This document shows, in pieces, positions 42,671 to 53,352 of a stretch of DNA of 64,000 nt. The translations under genes and the position numbers were made by a program. The stretch is from the NCBI RefSeq assembly GCF_005887115.1, contig NZ_PNCJ01000017.1, positions 186,001-250,000 of the forward strand, in the 5' to 3' direction. The stretch comes from Pseudoalteromonas rubra (GTDB lineage Bacteria; Pseudomonadota; Gammaproteobacteria; Enterobacterales; Alteromonadaceae). The notes under the pieces were generated by a model. It did no database searches, was not told where the DNA came from, and saw only the letters and a list, made by a program, of their open reading frames with translations. Position 1 is the first letter of the stretch; each line of letters starts with the position of its first letter.

Positions 42671-43450
42671 ATGCGTGCTCTTTTGGGAAAAATCGCCGCT
42701 TTCAAGCACAGTGTCAACTGGTCACTGTTGTTTGGTGTGGGTTTTTTCCTGATTGTGCTAATAGGCCTTTTGCAAACTGGACTGTGGGCTCGTGACTGGT
42801 TGACTCAGCACAGAGATACCCAGATCAAGACCCTGACGGTACTTGGCCAGCCCTATTACACGGCTAAAAATGACATTGTAGCAGCGATCCGAAAAACGGA
42901 TCTGTCGAGTTTCTTTGAACTCGATGTAAAGGCAGTGCACGATCAGGTGCAAGCCTTGCCTTGGGTGGCGACTGTCTCAGTCAGGAAGCAGTGGCCAGAT
43001 GCCCTTCAGGTGTATGTTGTTGAGCATCAACCAGTTGCTGTGTGGAATAGTGACCTGTTATTGAATAGTGCAGGTGGTGTGTTTCAGGCAAGCAGTACGC
43101 GATTACCAGAGACTTTACCTGAGCTATATGGCCCGGAAGGCAGTGAAGTCGAAGCCTGGCAGACGTTTTTACAACTAAAAGAAATGTTGGCTGTAAATCA
43201 GTTTAACTTGATCAGCCTGGCGCTTTCAGAGCGCTTTGCCTGGCAGTTATGGCTGGACAACGGCATTCGGCTCAATCTGGGCCGGGAAGATAAAGCACAG
43301 CGTGTGCAACGGTTTATAGATGTTTATCCGAGGCTGGAAAAGCCAGAGGGCGCTCAGGTAGATGTGATCGACCTGAGATATGATACGGGACTGGCGGTTA
43401 GCTGGAAGTTCAGCCAGAACGAAGACAATAAAGATAAGAGTAAAGCATGA
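42671..43450 (+). CDS. ftsQ: cell division protein FtsQ
   Basis: A 259-residue bitopic divisome protein. It has a short cytoplasmic tail, a membrane helix (LLFGVGFFLIVLIGLLQTGL), a POTRA domain (IKTLTVLGQPYYTAKNDIVA) and a beta domain that binds FtsB-FtsL. It starts 1 nt after ddlB and overlaps ftsA by ATGA. Confidence 0.93.
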   Translation: MRALLGKIAAFKHSVNWSLLFGVGFFLIVLIGLLQTGLWARDWLTQHRDTQIKTLTVLGQPYYTAKNDIVAAIRKTDLSSFFELDVKAVHDQVQALPWVATVSVRKQWPDALQVYVVEHQPVAVWNSDLLLNSAGGVFQASSTRLPETLPELYGPEGSEVEAWQTFLQLKEMLAVNQFNLISLALSERFAWQLWLDNGIRLNLGREDKAQRVQRFIDVYPRLEKPEGAQVDVIDLRYDTGLAVSWKFSQNEDNKDKSKA

Positions 43451-44682
43451 CCAAGTCGGCAGAGAGAAACTTAGTGATTGGACTGGATGTAGGTACCTCT
43501 AAGGTGGTTGCAACAGTTGGGGAGATCACAGCAGACAACCAGCTGAGTATAGTGGGAGTCGGGAATCAGGTTGCCCACGGTATGGACAAAGGTGGCGTCA
43601 ACGACCTCAATCTGGTATCAGATTCCATCAAGCGTGCTGTTGACGAAGCGGAACTGATGGCTGATTGCCGGATCAGCTCTGTCTATCTCGGTATTTCGGG
43701 TAAACACATTCAGTGCCAAAACGAAAGTGGCGTAGTGGCCATTAATAATAATGCAGAGATCACCGATGACGACATTGCCAATGTGATCCACATCGCCCGC
43801 TCTGTACCTATGTCTGCCGAGCGTAAAATGCTGCATTCACTGCCTCAGGAATATAGTGTAGATATGCAAGAAGGCATTAAGAATCCACTGGGCATGAGCG
43901 GTGTGAGAATGGAAGCCAAAGCGCACATTATTACCTGTTCAAACGACATGGCGAAAAACATCGAAAAGTGCGTTGAACGCTGTGGCTTACAGGTCGATCA
44001 GCTGACTTTTACAGCCCTGGCATCGTGTTACTCAGTGCTGACTGAAGATGAAAAAGAGCTGGGTGTTGCAGTTGTTGATATTGGCGGCGGTACTATGGAT
44101 ATTGCGATTTACGTCAATGGTGCATTGCGTCATACCGCCGTTATTCCGGTGGCAGGTAACCAGGTGACTGGGGATATTGCAAAAATTTTCCGCACCCCTA
44201 TTTCTCACGCGGAATCGCTGAAGGTACAATATGCCTATGCGAGCAGCCAGATGGCCAGTAATGAAGAAACGATTGAAGTACCCAGCGTAGGTGGAAGGCC
44301 TGCGCGGATTATGTCTCGGCACACCTTATCGGAGGTTGTTGAGCCCAGATTTCGAGAACTATTTGAGCTTGTACTTGAAGAAATTCGTCGGTCTGGATTT
44401 GAAGATCAAATTGCCGCGGGGATTGTACTCACCGGCGGTAGTGCGAAAATGAAAGGGGCACTGGAAGTGGCGGAAGACATTTTTCAGATGCCCGTTCGTG
44501 TTGGTAAACCTGTAGGGATAACAGGGTTAACCGATTATGTTGATGATCCGGCATACGCAACAGCGGTAGGTTTGTTACAATATGGCCGAACGCTGCAAGT
44601 CAAGAATGCACACAGGACGAAAGCGGATGCCGAAGATGGTTGGTGGAACCGGATCACTAAATGGTTCCAAGGTGAGTTTTAA
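43447..44682 (+). CDS. ftsA: cell division protein FtsA
   Basis: A 411-residue actin-like ATPase tethering FtsZ to the membrane. The phosphate-binding loop is [16 protein letters not shown], with [12 protein letters not shown] and [12 protein letters not shown] further on. The C-terminus ([15 protein letters not shown]) is the conserved amphipathic membrane-targeting helix. Confidence 0.96.
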   Translation: MTKSAERNLVIGLDVGTSKVVATVGEITADNQLSIVGVGNQVAHGMDKGGVNDLNLVSDSIKRAVDEAELMADCRISSVYLGISGKHIQCQNESGVVAINNNAEITDDDIANVIHIARSVPMSAERKMLHSLPQEYSVDMQEGIKNPLGMSGVRMEAKAHIITCSNDMAKNIEKCVERCGLQVDQLTFTALASCYSVLTEDEKELGVAVVDIGGGTMDIAIYVNGALRHTAVIPVAGNQVTGDIAKIFRTPISHAESLKVQYAYASSQMASNEETIEVPSVGGRPARIMSRHTLSEVVEPRFRELFELVLEEIRRSGFEDQIAAGIVLTGGSAKMKGALEVAEDIFQMPVRVGKPVGITGLTDYVDDPAYATAVGLLQYGRTLQVKNAHRTKADAEDGWWNRITKWFQGEF

Positions 44683-44702
44683 GCTCAAGTCGGAGAGTGA
44701 AG

Positions 44703-45917
44703 ATGTTTGATATTATGGAACAACACGGCGAAGAAGCCGTTATTAAAGTCATCGGCGTCGGTGGCGGCGGCGGTAACGCTGTAGAACATATGGTAAAGCA
44801 GGAAATTGAAGGTGTTCGCTTCATCGTAGCGAACACCGACGCGCAGGCTCTGCGTAAATCCTCTGCCGATGTGACTGTGCAGCTGGGCACTCAGATCACC
44901 CAAGGTTTGGGTGCAGGGGCGAACCCTGAAGTGGGTCGTAGTGCTGCAGAAGAAGATGTCGATGCCATCAAAGCGAGCCTTGAAGGGGCCGACATGGTGT
45001 TTATCGCTGCCGGTATGGGGGGCGGAACAGGCACAGGTGCAGCGCCGGTTGTTGCGCGTGTCGCTAAAGAGCTAGGTATCCTGACCGTGGCAGTGGTGAC
45101 GCGTCCTTTCGATCTGGAAGGTAAGAAGCGCATGGCTGCAGCCGATCAGGGTATTGGCGAGTTGTCAGAAATTGTAGATTCACTCATCACAATTCCTAAC
45201 AACAAGTTACTTAAAGTTTTAGGTAAAGGCACTACATTATTAGATGCCTTCGCTAAAGCAAACGACGTATTGTACGGCGCGGTACAGGGCATTGCTGAAT
45301 TGATCACACGTTCTGGTTTGATCAATGTGGACTTTGCGGACGTACGTACTGTTATGTCGGCAATGGGCACGGCCATGATGGGCACAGCGGCGGCCAGTGG
45401 TCCAGACCGGGCACAGGAAGCAGCAGAAGCGGCAATTTCCAGCCCATTACTTGAAGATGTTGATTTAACCGGTGCCAAAGGTATTTTGGTTAACATTACG
45501 GCTGGCATGGACATCACCATCGAAGAATTTGAGATTGTGGGGAACCATGTAAAAGCATTGGCGTCTGAAAATGCAACTGTGGTGGTTGGTGCTGTTATCG
45601 ACCCTGAGATGAGCGAAGAGCTGCGCGTGACTGTGGTTGCAACTGGGCTTGGTGGTGAACGCAGGCCTCAATTTGGTATTGTGGATAACGGCCTTAAAAA
45701 GGCGGTTGGCTCTGACAGCGAAGGTGGCAAAGGGCAGAATATGTTTGTCCCCAGCTTTACTCAAACCAGCGGTGAAAGTAATGAACCTGAGCAGAGCAGC
45801 GGCACAACATCAGAGCCTAAACCGACGAGTACATCGTCATCGTCGAACAGCTCAGGCGGTAAAGAAAAAGGGGATTACTTTGATATCCCTGCGTTTTTAC
45901 GCAAACAATCTGATTAA
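44703..45917 (+). CDS. ftsZ: cell division protein FtsZ
   Basis: A 404-residue tubulin-like GTPase that forms the Z ring. The GTP signature [11 protein letters not shown] is at 106-116; synergy-loop residues [12 protein letters not shown] follow. An acidic/Ser-Thr-rich linker leads to the conserved tail [15 protein letters not shown] that binds FtsA and ZipA. The frame opens at GTG 44697, but ATG 44703 has GGAG 7 nt upstream and gives the universal MFDIMEQ start. No terminator follows. Confidence 0.97.
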   Translation: MFDIMEQHGEEAVIKVIGVGGGGGNAVEHMVKQEIEGVRFIVANTDAQALRKSSADVTVQLGTQITQGLGAGANPEVGRSAAEEDVDAIKASLEGADMVFIAAGMGGGTGTGAAPVVARVAKELGILTVAVVTRPFDLEGKKRMAAADQGIGELSEIVDSLITIPNNKLLKVLGKGTTLLDAFAKANDVLYGAVQGIAELITRSGLINVDFADVRTVMSAMGTAMMGTAAASGPDRAQEAAEAAISSPLLEDVDLTGAKGILVNITAGMDITIEEFEIVGNHVKALASENATVVVGAVIDPEMSEELRVTVVATGLGGERRPQFGIVDNGLKKAVGSDSEGGKGQNMFVPSFTQTSGESNEPEQSSGTTSEPKPTSTSSSSNSSGGKEKGDYFDIPAFLRKQSD

Positions 45918-45939
45918 CGTCAGGTTAAAAAACAAACGA

Positions 45940-45968
45940 TTGGCAGCGACTTCTATCTGTGATAGAAT
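45940..45968 (+). promoter_or_regulatory. sigma-70 promoter of lpxC
   Basis: TTGGCA (45940-45945), a 17-bp spacer and TAGAAT (45963-45968), located 45 nt before the lpxC ATG. This would allow lpxC to be transcribed apart from the dcw operon. Confidence 0.7.
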
Positions 45969-46012
45969 TTGCGGTCTCATTAATCATTAACCAGTCAGAA
46001 GCGGACGAACCT

Positions 46013-46936
46013 ATGATAAAACAACGAACGATTGCTGAAGTCGTTAAAGCCACAGGTGTAGGATTACACAAAGGTGAAAAGGTCACGATCACTCTCCGAC
46101 CTGCGAGCGTAAATACGGGGATCGTATTTCGTCGCGTAGATCTCGACCCGGTTGTCGATTTTGAAACAACCCCCGAAGCTGTGGGCGACACGCAATTGTG
46201 CACTTGTTTAACCAATAAAGACGGCGTTCGTCTGTCAACAACGGAGCATTTAATTGCGGCCGTTGCGGCACTGGGTATTGATAACTTAATCGTAGAGCTG
46301 GATAGTGCAGAAGTACCGATTATGGACGGTAGTGCATTACCTTTCATTTACTTACTGCAAAAAGGTGGCATTGCAGAGCAGAATCAGGCAAAGCGCTTTA
46401 TTCGCATCAAAGAAAAAGTGCGCGTAGAAGACGGAGACAAATGGGCTGAAATTGAGCCTTATGACGGCTTCCATATCGACTTTGAAATTGCTTTTGACCA
46501 TCCGGCGATTAATGCCAGCCGCCAGCGTATTGGCTTGGACATTACCGCACAGAGCTTTACCGAAGAGATCAGTCGTGCGCGTACATTCGGCTTCATGAAA
46601 GATATCGAGTATATGCATGCAAACAATCTGGCTCTGGGCGGCAGTATGGACAATGCTGTTGTTTTGGACGAGTTCAAGGTTTTGAACCCGAACGGTTTAC
46701 GCTATAAAGATGAGTTTGTAAAACACAAGATTTTGGATTGTGTGGGCGACATGTTTATGGCTGGACACAACATTCTGGGTAAGATCACGTGCTTTAAATC
46801 AGGTCATGGCCTGAACAATAAGCTACTGCGTGAGATCATGGCGTCAGAGTCTGCTTGGGAATGGGCAACGTTTGATGAGCCTGTGACTATGCCAGCACCA
46901 GGTATGGACGTAGATACGTCTTTGGTAACTGCCTGA
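46013..46936 (+). CDS. lpxC: UDP-3-O-acyl-GlcNAc deacetylase
   Basis: A 307-residue zinc enzyme carrying out the committed step of lipid A synthesis. Zinc and catalytic residues are in [18 protein letters not shown] (His) and [15 protein letters not shown] (His and Asp), with a catalytic histidine in FKSGHGLNN. The frame opens at 45959, but ATG 46013 gives the standard MIKQRTIAE start. It is the usual last gene after ftsZ. Confidence 0.96.
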   Translation: MIKQRTIAEVVKATGVGLHKGEKVTITLRPASVNTGIVFRRVDLDPVVDFETTPEAVGDTQLCTCLTNKDGVRLSTTEHLIAAVAALGIDNLIVELDSAEVPIMDGSALPFIYLLQKGGIAEQNQAKRFIRIKEKVRVEDGDKWAEIEPYDGFHIDFEIAFDHPAINASRQRIGLDITAQSFTEEISRARTFGFMKDIEYMHANNLALGGSMDNAVVLDEFKVLNPNGLRYKDEFVKHKILDCVGDMFMAGHNILGKITCFKSGHGLNNKLLREIMASESAWEWATFDEPVTMPAPGMDVDTSLVTA

Positions 46937-46952
46937 ATCAGTTTGTTAGATG

Positions 46953-46982
46953 AAAAATGACGCCGAGAGCGTCATTTTTTTT
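46953..46982. terminator. bidirectional terminator between lpxC and dciA
   Basis: AAAAATGACGC (46953-46963) pairs with GCGTCATTTTT (46969-46979), followed by T tract to 46982. It also contains the dciA stop codon. Confidence 0.88.
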
Positions 46983-47457
46983 GCCTGCCATGTTTTGCAA
47001 GGCGTAAGAGTTTTTCTTTTAAACCGGCTGGGGCATGTTCGGCGAGTGCCATTAAATCGCCAGCCGTTTGCTCGCTCATTTGGCGCCCCGAATAGCTTGT
47101 ATTGGGCGTCTTAATCTGATTTTGCGGTTTGGTAAGGCGTTGTTGTGCCTCGGGGTTGGTACCAATCTTAACCTGACAACAGTCATGGTAGCCTGCGGCG
47201 CGAAAACTACTCAGGATCTCCATTTTCAGGTAATTTAAGCGAGTTGCTAATGTCGCCGAAGCTGCCTCAACATACAAAGTCCCATCCTGATAGTTGGCAA
47301 CACGGCATTTTTTACTAAGAACAGGGCCCAAGGCGTTTTGCAGAGGTTGCTGCAGTTCAGTGATCCCCTGTGCTTTTTGCATGTAGCCACTTAGTTTATC
47401 TGACCAGCCACTGGCCAGTTCGCCAAGCGGCTTGGGGTCAAACCGGTTTTTACTCAT
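46972..47457 (-). CDS. dciA: DciA-like DUF721 protein (helicase-loading factor)
   Basis: A 161-residue DUF721 protein. DciA is the ancestral loader of the replicative helicase DnaB in bacteria that lack DnaC. The N-terminal KH-like domain pattern is visible (LQNALGPVLSKKCRVANYQD, LYVEAASATLATRLNYLKME), followed by a basic disordered C-terminus ending LRLAKHGRQKK. ATG 47457 is preferred over the longer TTG start at 47472. Its position convergent with lpxC and divergent from secA is common in gammaproteobacteria. Confidence 0.85.
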   Translation of the reverse strand: MSKNRFDPKPLGELASGWSDKLSGYMQKAQGITELQQPLQNALGPVLSKKCRVANYQDGTLYVEAASATLATRLNYLKMEILSSFRAAGYHDCCQVKIGTNPEAQQRLTKPQNQIKTPNTSYSGRQMSEQTAGDLMALAEHAPAGLKEKLLRLAKHGRQKK

Positions 47458-47662
47458 AATACCCACCCACAACGGCGACCTTACTGGTGTTTTGCTCTTT
47501 CATGTATAAGTATAACGCGTGCATACCATGACAGATAGTGGAAACATGTGCACGAAACAGATTATGCTTGAAATGCGCGTCTATTGCCCCAATGTATAGT
47601 GTCAGTACGTCAAAAACCTTGCCTGCTTTCTGTATTTGGAAGTCGATATCACCAGCTGCCAT
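47450..47662 (-). CDS. possible small gene coupled to dciA (doubtful)
   Basis: The open frame runs from 47851, and an ATG at 47662 would give 70 residues (MAAGDIDFQIQKAG... ending VAVVGGYYE). Its TAA lies inside ATGAGTAA at the dciA start, as in translational coupling, and codon use is not unlike that of real genes nearby. There is no Shine-Dalgarno before the ATG and no family I recognise. It may be a chance ORF in the secA upstream region. Confidence 0.2.
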   Translation of the reverse strand: MAAGDIDFQIQKAGKVFDVLTLYIGAIDAHFKHNLFRAHVSTICHGMHALYLYMKEQNTSKVAVVGGYYE

Positions 47663-47726
47663 TAAGTGGTTCGGGTGTGTTTCCCTGCCTTGTATGATTA
47701 AATAGGAACAGATTACTTTTTGATGG

Positions 47727-47754
47727 TTTGCAGACGCGCATAGTCTGGTATGAT
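47727..47754 (+). promoter_or_regulatory. secA promoter
   Basis: TTTGCA (47727-47732), a 16-bp spacer and an extended -10 TGGTATGAT (TATGAT 47749-47754). The leader to the secA ATG is about 115 nt. No SecM-like arrest peptide is encoded on the plus strand in this leader; the longest ORF is 23 codons (47528). Confidence 0.6.
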
Positions 47755-47875
47755 AGGGCACAAATTTAACTCGGCACACAGCAAGGTCCGACTTTGTCGC
47801 CAACAGGACGAGCGAGCGTGACAACCGCGTTACCCAAATAGGTGCTCGCAAATAGATGAGTGAAATGGTTTAAAC

Positions 47876-50584
47876 ATGATAACGAAAATTTTTACCAAGA
47901 TTTTTGGTAGCCGCAACGACCGAATGATTAAAAATCTGAGAAAAACGGTCGCCCTGATCAACGCCCTAGAAGAACAATATAAGGCGCTATCAGACGAAGA
48001 ACTGCAAGCTAAAACCGCGGAATTCAGACAAAGATTTGAGCAAGGCACCAGCCTGGACGATATGCTGCCGGAAGCCTTTGCTACAGTGCGTGAAGCATCG
48101 ACACGGGTGTTTGGCATGCGCCACTTTGACGTGCAAATGATAGGCGGTATTGTGCTGCATCAGGGGCGTATTTCAGAAATGCGTACCGGTGAAGGTAAAA
48201 CACTGACCGCGACCTTGCCCGCTTACTTAAATGGTTTGACAGGTAAAGGCGTACACGTCATTACTGTGAATGACTATCTGGCAAAGCGGGATGCTGAGAA
48301 TAACCGTCCACTGTTTGAATTCTTAGGTCTCACCGTCGGCTGCAATGTGCCAGGTATGATGCCTGCGCAAAAGAAAGAAGCTTATGCAGCTGATATCACT
48401 TATGGCACCAACAACGAATTCGGCTTTGACTACCTGCGCGACAATATGGCATTCAGCATTGAAGAGCGTGTTCAGCGCCCATTGCATTATGCTGTTGTGG
48501 ATGAAGTTGACTCGATCCTGATTGATGAAGCTCGTACGCCTCTGATCATTTCGGGCCCAGCGGAAGACAGTTCTGAGCTTTATACTAAGATCAACACTAT
48601 AGTACCTGAGCTGATTTTACAGGAAAAAGAAGACGAGGAAGGTGTTGAAGGCGATGGCGACTTCACGCTCGACGAAAAGAGCAAGCAGGTTCACTTAACC
48701 GAACGTGGTCAGGTAAAAGTTGAAGAATTGCTGGTTAAAAATGGCCTGATTGAAGAAGGCGATTCACTTTACTCTGCGGGTAACATCACCCTGCTGAGTC
48801 ATGTTTATGCCGCCCTGCGTGCACACAAGCTATATCAAAAAGACGTCGACTACGTTGTTAAAGACAATGAAGTTATCATTGTTGATGAGCACACGGGTCG
48901 TACGATGGAAGGGCGTCGCTGGTCAGAAGGTCTACACCAGGCGGTGGAAGCCAAAGAGAATGTTCGTATCCAAAACGAAAACCAGACGCTGGCTTCCATC
49001 ACCTTCCAGAACTATTTCCGTTTGTACGACAAACTGGCGGGGATGACAGGTACTGCTGATACCGAAGCGTTTGAATTCCAGTCAATCTACGGACTGGATA
49101 CCGTGGTTATTCCAACCAACAAGCCGATGATCCGTGACGATCGTGCTGATCTGGTTTATCTGACTCAGGACGAAAAGTTTGAAGCCATTCTGGCCGATAT
49201 CCGCGACTGTCAGAAACGCGGTCAGCCAGTACTGGTCGGTACCATTTCAATCGAAAGCTCTGAGTATCTGTCACACTTCCTGCGCAAAGAAAAAATTGAG
49301 CACAACGTACTGAATGCGAAATTCCACGCTCAGGAAGCGGATATCATTGCGGATGCGGGTTTACCGGGTAAAGTGACGATTGCCACTAACATGGCAGGTC
49401 GTGGTACCGACATCATGCTGGGCGGTAACTGGCAGAATGATGTGTCTAAGCTGGACAATCCAAGCGATGCGCAAATTGATGACATTAAAGCACAGTGGCA
49501 GAAACGTCACGATGATGTACTCGAAGCGGGTGGTCTGCATATTATCGGCACTGAACGTCATGAATCTCGTCGTATCGATAACCAGCTACGTGGCCGTTCT
49601 GGTCGTCAGGGCGATGCCGGTTCGAGCCGTTTCTACCTGTCAATGGATGATGCGTTAATGCGTATCTTTGCTGGCGAACGGATGACCAATATGATGCGTA
49701 AACTTGGTATGCAACGTGGCGAAGCCATTGAGCATCCTTGGGTTAACCGTGCCATTGAAAATGCGCAGCGTAAAGTAGAAGCACGTAACTTTGATATTCG
49801 TAAGCAGCTGCTTGAGTACGATGATGTAGCCAACGATCAGCGTCGCGTGGTCTATGAACAGCGCAACGAACTGCTGGAAGAAGGCGACATTTCAGAAACA
49901 ATTTCAGCTATCCGTGGCGATGTGATCAATGTAGCCATTGATCAGTACATTCCGCCGCAGAGCCTGGCCGAAATGTGGGATATCCCAGGTCTGGAAGAGC
50001 GTCTGAAGAATGACTTTATGGTTGAGTTGCCAATTGCCAAATGGCTTGAGGAAGACAACAAACTATACGAAGAGCGTTTGCGTGAGCGTATCGGCGAAGA
50101 GATTGATGCGGCTTACAAGCAAAAAGAAGAGATGGTGGGGGCTCAGGTACTGCGCCAGTTCGAAAAGGCTGTGATGTTGCAAAGTTTGGATCAGCACTGG
50201 AAAGATCATCTTGCTGCAATGGACCACTTACGTCAGGGTATTCACCTGCGTGGTTATGCACAGAAAAATCCTAAGCAGGAATACAAGCGCGAATCGTTTG
50301 AGTTGTTCTCTGAAATGCTTGAAAACCTCAAAGTGGACGTGGTTGGCGTACTGAGCAAAGTACAGGTACGCGCTGAAGAAGATGTTGAAAAAGTAGAAGA
50401 GCAACATCGTCGCAGCGAGCAGGCTCCGCGCCAGTATCAGCATGAAGAGTCTGCGCCGGTTGGTGGAGAAGCGCCCCAAGGTGCTGCGGTAGCGGCGCGC
50501 ACTGAGCCTAAAGTTGGCCGTAATGAGCCATGTCCATGTAAATCGGGCAAAAAATACAAGCAGTGTTGCGGTAAGCTATCTTAA
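47876..50584 (+). CDS. secA: preprotein translocase ATPase SecA
   Basis: A 902-residue motor that pushes preproteins through SecYEG. It has Walker [14 protein letters not shown] (about 102), [15 protein letters not shown], the second nucleotide domain ([25 protein letters not shown]) and the C-terminal zinc-binding SecB-docking motif [13 protein letters not shown]. The Shine-Dalgarno is weak, so translation may be controlled, but there is no secM. Confidence 0.96.
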   Translation: MITKIFTKIFGSRNDRMIKNLRKTVALINALEEQYKALSDEELQAKTAEFRQRFEQGTSLDDMLPEAFATVREASTRVFGMRHFDVQMIGGIVLHQGRISEMRTGEGKTLTATLPAYLNGLTGKGVHVITVNDYLAKRDAENNRPLFEFLGLTVGCNVPGMMPAQKKEAYAADITYGTNNEFGFDYLRDNMAFSIEERVQRPLHYAVVDEVDSILIDEARTPLIISGPAEDSSELYTKINTIVPELILQEKEDEEGVEGDGDFTLDEKSKQVHLTERGQVKVEELLVKNGLIEEGDSLYSAGNITLLSHVYAALRAHKLYQKDVDYVVKDNEVIIVDEHTGRTMEGRRWSEGLHQAVEAKENVRIQNENQTLASITFQNYFRLYDKLAGMTGTADTEAFEFQSIYGLDTVVIPTNKPMIRDDRADLVYLTQDEKFEAILADIRDCQKRGQPVLVGTISIESSEYLSHFLRKEKIEHNVLNAKFHAQEADIIADAGLPGKVTIATNMAGRGTDIMLGGNWQNDVSKLDNPSDAQIDDIKAQWQKRHDDVLEAGGLHIIGTERHESRRIDNQLRGRSGRQGDAGSSRFYLSMDDALMRIFAGERMTNMMRKLGMQRGEAIEHPWVNRAIENAQRKVEARNFDIRKQLLEYDDVANDQRRVVYEQRNELLEEGDISETISAIRGDVINVAIDQYIPPQSLAEMWDIPGLEERLKNDFMVELPIAKWLEEDNKLYEERLRERIGEEIDAAYKQKEEMVGAQVLRQFEKAVMLQSLDQHWKDHLAAMDHLRQGIHLRGYAQKNPKQEYKRESFELFSEMLENLKVDVVGVLSKVQVRAEEDVEKVEEQHRRSEQAPRQYQHEESAPVGGEAPQGAAVAARTEPKVGRNEPCPCKSGKKYKQCCGKLS

Positions 50585-50602
50585 GTTTGCAGCGACATTA
50601 TG

Positions 50603-50629
50603 AAAAAGCGACCTTGTGTCGCTTTTTTT
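50603..50629 (+). terminator. rho-independent terminator of secA
   Basis: AAAAAGCGAC (50603-50612) pairs with GTCGCTTTTT (50618-50627), followed by further T residues. Confidence 0.85.
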
Positions 50630-50660
50630 ATCTCAGAAAAACAGATTATTTGAGTTAGAT

Positions 50661-51068
50661 ATGACAAAAAAAGTGGTTAATGTAGCTGTGGGTGTCATCA
50701 TTCGGGATGCGCAGTTTTTTGTATGTAAACGGGCCAAAGAGCAACATCAAGGCGGCTTATGGGAGTTTCCCGGTGGTAAAATTGAAGCGCAGGAAACCGT
50801 GACTCAGGCACTGGCCAGAGAACTGAAGGAAGAAATCGATATTGATGTCCACGGTTCTGAACATTTACTGACAATTGAACATGACTATGGCGACAAACAG
50901 GTTAAACTGGAAGTGCATAAGGTCGAAGATTTTTCGGGACAAGCGATAGGGCTGGAAGGTCAGCCCAGTCAGTGGGTTAACTGGAGTGAGTTAAAGCAAC
51001 TGGCTTTTCCCGCAGCTAATGTGGCTATTCTGAACGTATTGGCGCAACAATATGATGGGCATCAGTAG
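50661..51068 (+). CDS. mutT: 8-oxo-dGTP diphosphatase MutT
   Basis: A 135-residue Nudix hydrolase that removes 8-oxo-dGTP from the nucleotide pool. The Nudix box spans GGKIEAQETVTQALARELKE with EE following; the usual final glycine is aspartate (EEIDID). ATG 50661 gives the conserved MTKKVVNVAVGVI start. Position directly after secA is the same as in E. coli. Confidence 0.9.
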   Translation: MTKKVVNVAVGVIIRDAQFFVCKRAKEQHQGGLWEFPGGKIEAQETVTQALARELKEEIDIDVHGSEHLLTIEHDYGDKQVKLEVHKVEDFSGQAIGLEGQPSQWVNWSELKQLAFPAANVAILNVLAQQYDGHQ

Positions 51069-51107
51069 CAGCGGCCGTTGAGTAAAATTACGAGTAAGGA
51101 TGAAAAA

Positions 51108-53177
51108 ATGAAAAAAATAGCAGTCATTGCCGCCGCGGTTGCACTGGCACTGGGTCTGACAGGGTGTAGCGAGCAGGTGAAAACAGACTCGCAAGCCGAA
51201 GTGGAACAAGCACAGAGCACCCTGAATTCAGGGATTGCATTGGGCAATATCGATAGTGCTGTAAGGGCGCAGGATGATTTCTATTACCATGTAAACGGTA
51301 AATGGTTAGCTCGCACTGAAATACCAGCAGACAAATCAAATTATGGTTCATTCACTGAGCTGTACGACGCATCACAAAAAGCACTGCGTAAAACCCTCGA
51401 GCAGGCTGCCAGTAACGATCAGGCCAAGCCCGGCTCAGACGAGGCCAAACTGGGCGATTTCTATCGCAGTTACACCGATGAATTGGCACGCGAAGAGCTA
51501 GGTACTACACCATTGCAATCTTACCTGGCGCCTTTCCAGGCATTACAAAGTAAGTCTGAACTCCCTGCCTTATTTGCTCGCGCCTTGTCTCAGGGGGGCA
51601 CCACCCCATTGAGCTGGTATGCAAATAATGATGCCAAAAACTCCACCATGAATACGCTTTATTTATGGCAATCGGGTTTGGGGCTGCCGGATCGGGATTT
51701 TTACCTTCAGGATACGGAAAAGTTCACCCGAATTCGTGCTGAATATCGTCAGTATATAGAGCGCCTGATGCAGGTGATGGGCTATGAACAACCTCGTGCT
51801 GAACAGGCGGCTAAGCATATTATGGCACTTGAAACTGCTTTAGCTGAAATTCAGTGGTCACGAGTTGAAAGTCGCGATGCGGATAAAACCTATAACAAGT
51901 TTCAGGTTGATACGCTCAATGCACAGCTACCACATTTTGATATGGCGGCGTATCTGAAAGCATTCGGCTTAACTACCAAAGAGCTGGTCGTGACTCAGCC
52001 AAGCTATCTGGAAGGGTTGTCAGAGTTGATTGGCAAAACGGATGTAGCCGCCTGGCGCGATTACCTGACCTTTCACTTCGCCAGCGATTATGCGCAGCTG
52101 CTGCACAAGACAGCGGTTGACCTGAAGTTCAACTTCTACGGTAAGACGCTGCGTGGTCTGGAAGAGCAGGCTCCTGTATGGAAAAAGGCGGTGAATGCCA
52201 GTAATGATGTGCTGGGAGAGCTGCTGGGTAAGATCTATGTTAAAGAGTACTTTCCGCCAGAAGCCAAAGCGCGCATGGGAGAGCTGGTCGATAACTTAAT
52301 CAAGGGGTTTGAACAGTCAATCGATGAATTGGAGTGGATGAGCGCAGAAACCAAACAAGCAGCGAAGGTTAAACTCAGTAAGTTTACACCTAAGATTGGT
52401 TATCCGGATAAATGGCGAGACTATTCAGGGTTAGAGATCAGTGCTGACGACCTTGTTGGCAACTATGTTCGCTATAATGAGTGGGCCTACCAGGACATGG
52501 TCGGCAAAGTTGATAAGCCAGTTGACCGCAGCGAATGGTTTATGACGCCGCAGACCGTCAATGCTTACTACAACCCAGTTAATAACGAAATTGTCTTCCC
52601 TGCTGCTATTCTCCAGCCGCCCTTCTTTAACCTGGAAGCCGATGATGCCGTCAACTATGGTGCCATTGGTGCGGTCATAGGCCATGAGCTGGGTCATGGG
52701 TTCGATGATCAGGGCGCAAAGTACGATGGCGATGGCAACTTACGCAACTGGTGGAGTGAGCAAGATCTGGCCCAGTTTCAGGCGCGCAGCCAAAAACTGG
52801 TTGAACAATATAATCAGTATCAGCCTTTTGAAGATGCCAGTGTAAACGGTGAGCTAACATTAGGCGAAAACATTGGTGATCTTGGCGGTTTAAGTGTGGC
52901 GCTTAAAGCGTATCAGCTGTCTCTGCAAGGTAAGCCGGCTCCGGTAATTGATGGTTACACCGGTGAGCAACGCTTCTTTATGGGGTGGGCGCAGATCTGG
53001 CGTCGACAATACCGTGATGAGGAGCTGCGTAACCGATTGATGACCGACTCGCATTCACCGAGTCACTACCGCGTTATTGGTGTGTTGCCCAATATGCCGG
53101 CGTTTTACGATGCATTTGATGTCAAAGAAGGCGACAAAATGTATCTTAAACCGCAAGAGCGGGTCAAAATCTGGTAA
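51108..53177 (+). CDS. M13-family (neprilysin-like) lipoprotein metallopeptidase
   Basis: A 689-residue zinc endopeptidase, probably in the periplasm or on the outer membrane. The lipobox is LGLTGC (C20). The zinc site is HELGH at 526-530 with the third ligand in ENIGDLGG (E587), and the C-terminus ends in the M13-typical MYLKPQERVKIW. The PepO-like N-terminal half (DDFYYHVNGKWLARTEIP) is present. ATG 51108 starts the signal peptide. It probably degrades peptides taken from the environment. Confidence 0.92.
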   Translation: MKKIAVIAAAVALALGLTGCSEQVKTDSQAEVEQAQSTLNSGIALGNIDSAVRAQDDFYYHVNGKWLARTEIPADKSNYGSFTELYDASQKALRKTLEQAASNDQAKPGSDEAKLGDFYRSYTDELAREELGTTPLQSYLAPFQALQSKSELPALFARALSQGGTTPLSWYANNDAKNSTMNTLYLWQSGLGLPDRDFYLQDTEKFTRIRAEYRQYIERLMQVMGYEQPRAEQAAKHIMALETALAEIQWSRVESRDADKTYNKFQVDTLNAQLPHFDMAAYLKAFGLTTKELVVTQPSYLEGLSELIGKTDVAAWRDYLTFHFASDYAQLLHKTAVDLKFNFYGKTLRGLEEQAPVWKKAVNASNDVLGELLGKIYVKEYFPPEAKARMGELVDNLIKGFEQSIDELEWMSAETKQAAKVKLSKFTPKIGYPDKWRDYSGLEISADDLVGNYVRYNEWAYQDMVGKVDKPVDRSEWFMTPQTVNAYYNPVNNEIVFPAAILQPPFFNLEADDAVNYGAIGAVIGHELGHGFDDQGAKYDGDGNLRNWWSEQDLAQFQARSQKLVEQYNQYQPFEDASVNGELTLGENIGDLGGLSVALKAYQLSLQGKPAPVIDGYTGEQRFFMGWAQIWRRQYRDEELRNRLMTDSHSPSHYRVIGVLPNMPAFYDAFDVKEGDKMYLKPQERVKIW

Positions 53178-53195
53178 GTGTTTACTGCTATCATG

Positions 53196-53220
53196 GCCGC
53201 CAGCTTCTGGCGGCTTTTTT
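53196..53220 (+). terminator. rho-independent terminator
   Basis: GCCGCCAG (53196-53203) pairs with CTGGCGGC (53207-53214), followed by TTTTTT, after the M13 peptidase gene. Confidence 0.88.
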
Positions 53221-53267
53221 GTATTAACTCTCTGATAAAAAAGATGATAGAGATCTTGTAAGGAAAA

Positions 53268-53285
53268 ATTGATAGCGCTGTCATT
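53268..53285. promoter_or_regulatory. candidate NagR-type operator upstream of the hexosaminidase gene
   Basis: ATTGATAGCGCTGTCATT is an AGCGCT-centred palindrome. It shares its right half (AGCGCTGTCATT) with the site before nagP and resembles the LacI-type NagR motif (about AATGACAGCGCTGTCATT) as I recall it from Alteromonadales, at 16 of 18 positions. Confidence 0.6.
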
Positions 53286-53352
53286 TTTTCTTCTATATGA
53301 TGGTATTTACAACAATTTGAAGTTTGCGCTCAGCGCAGGTTAAGGAGCCGGA

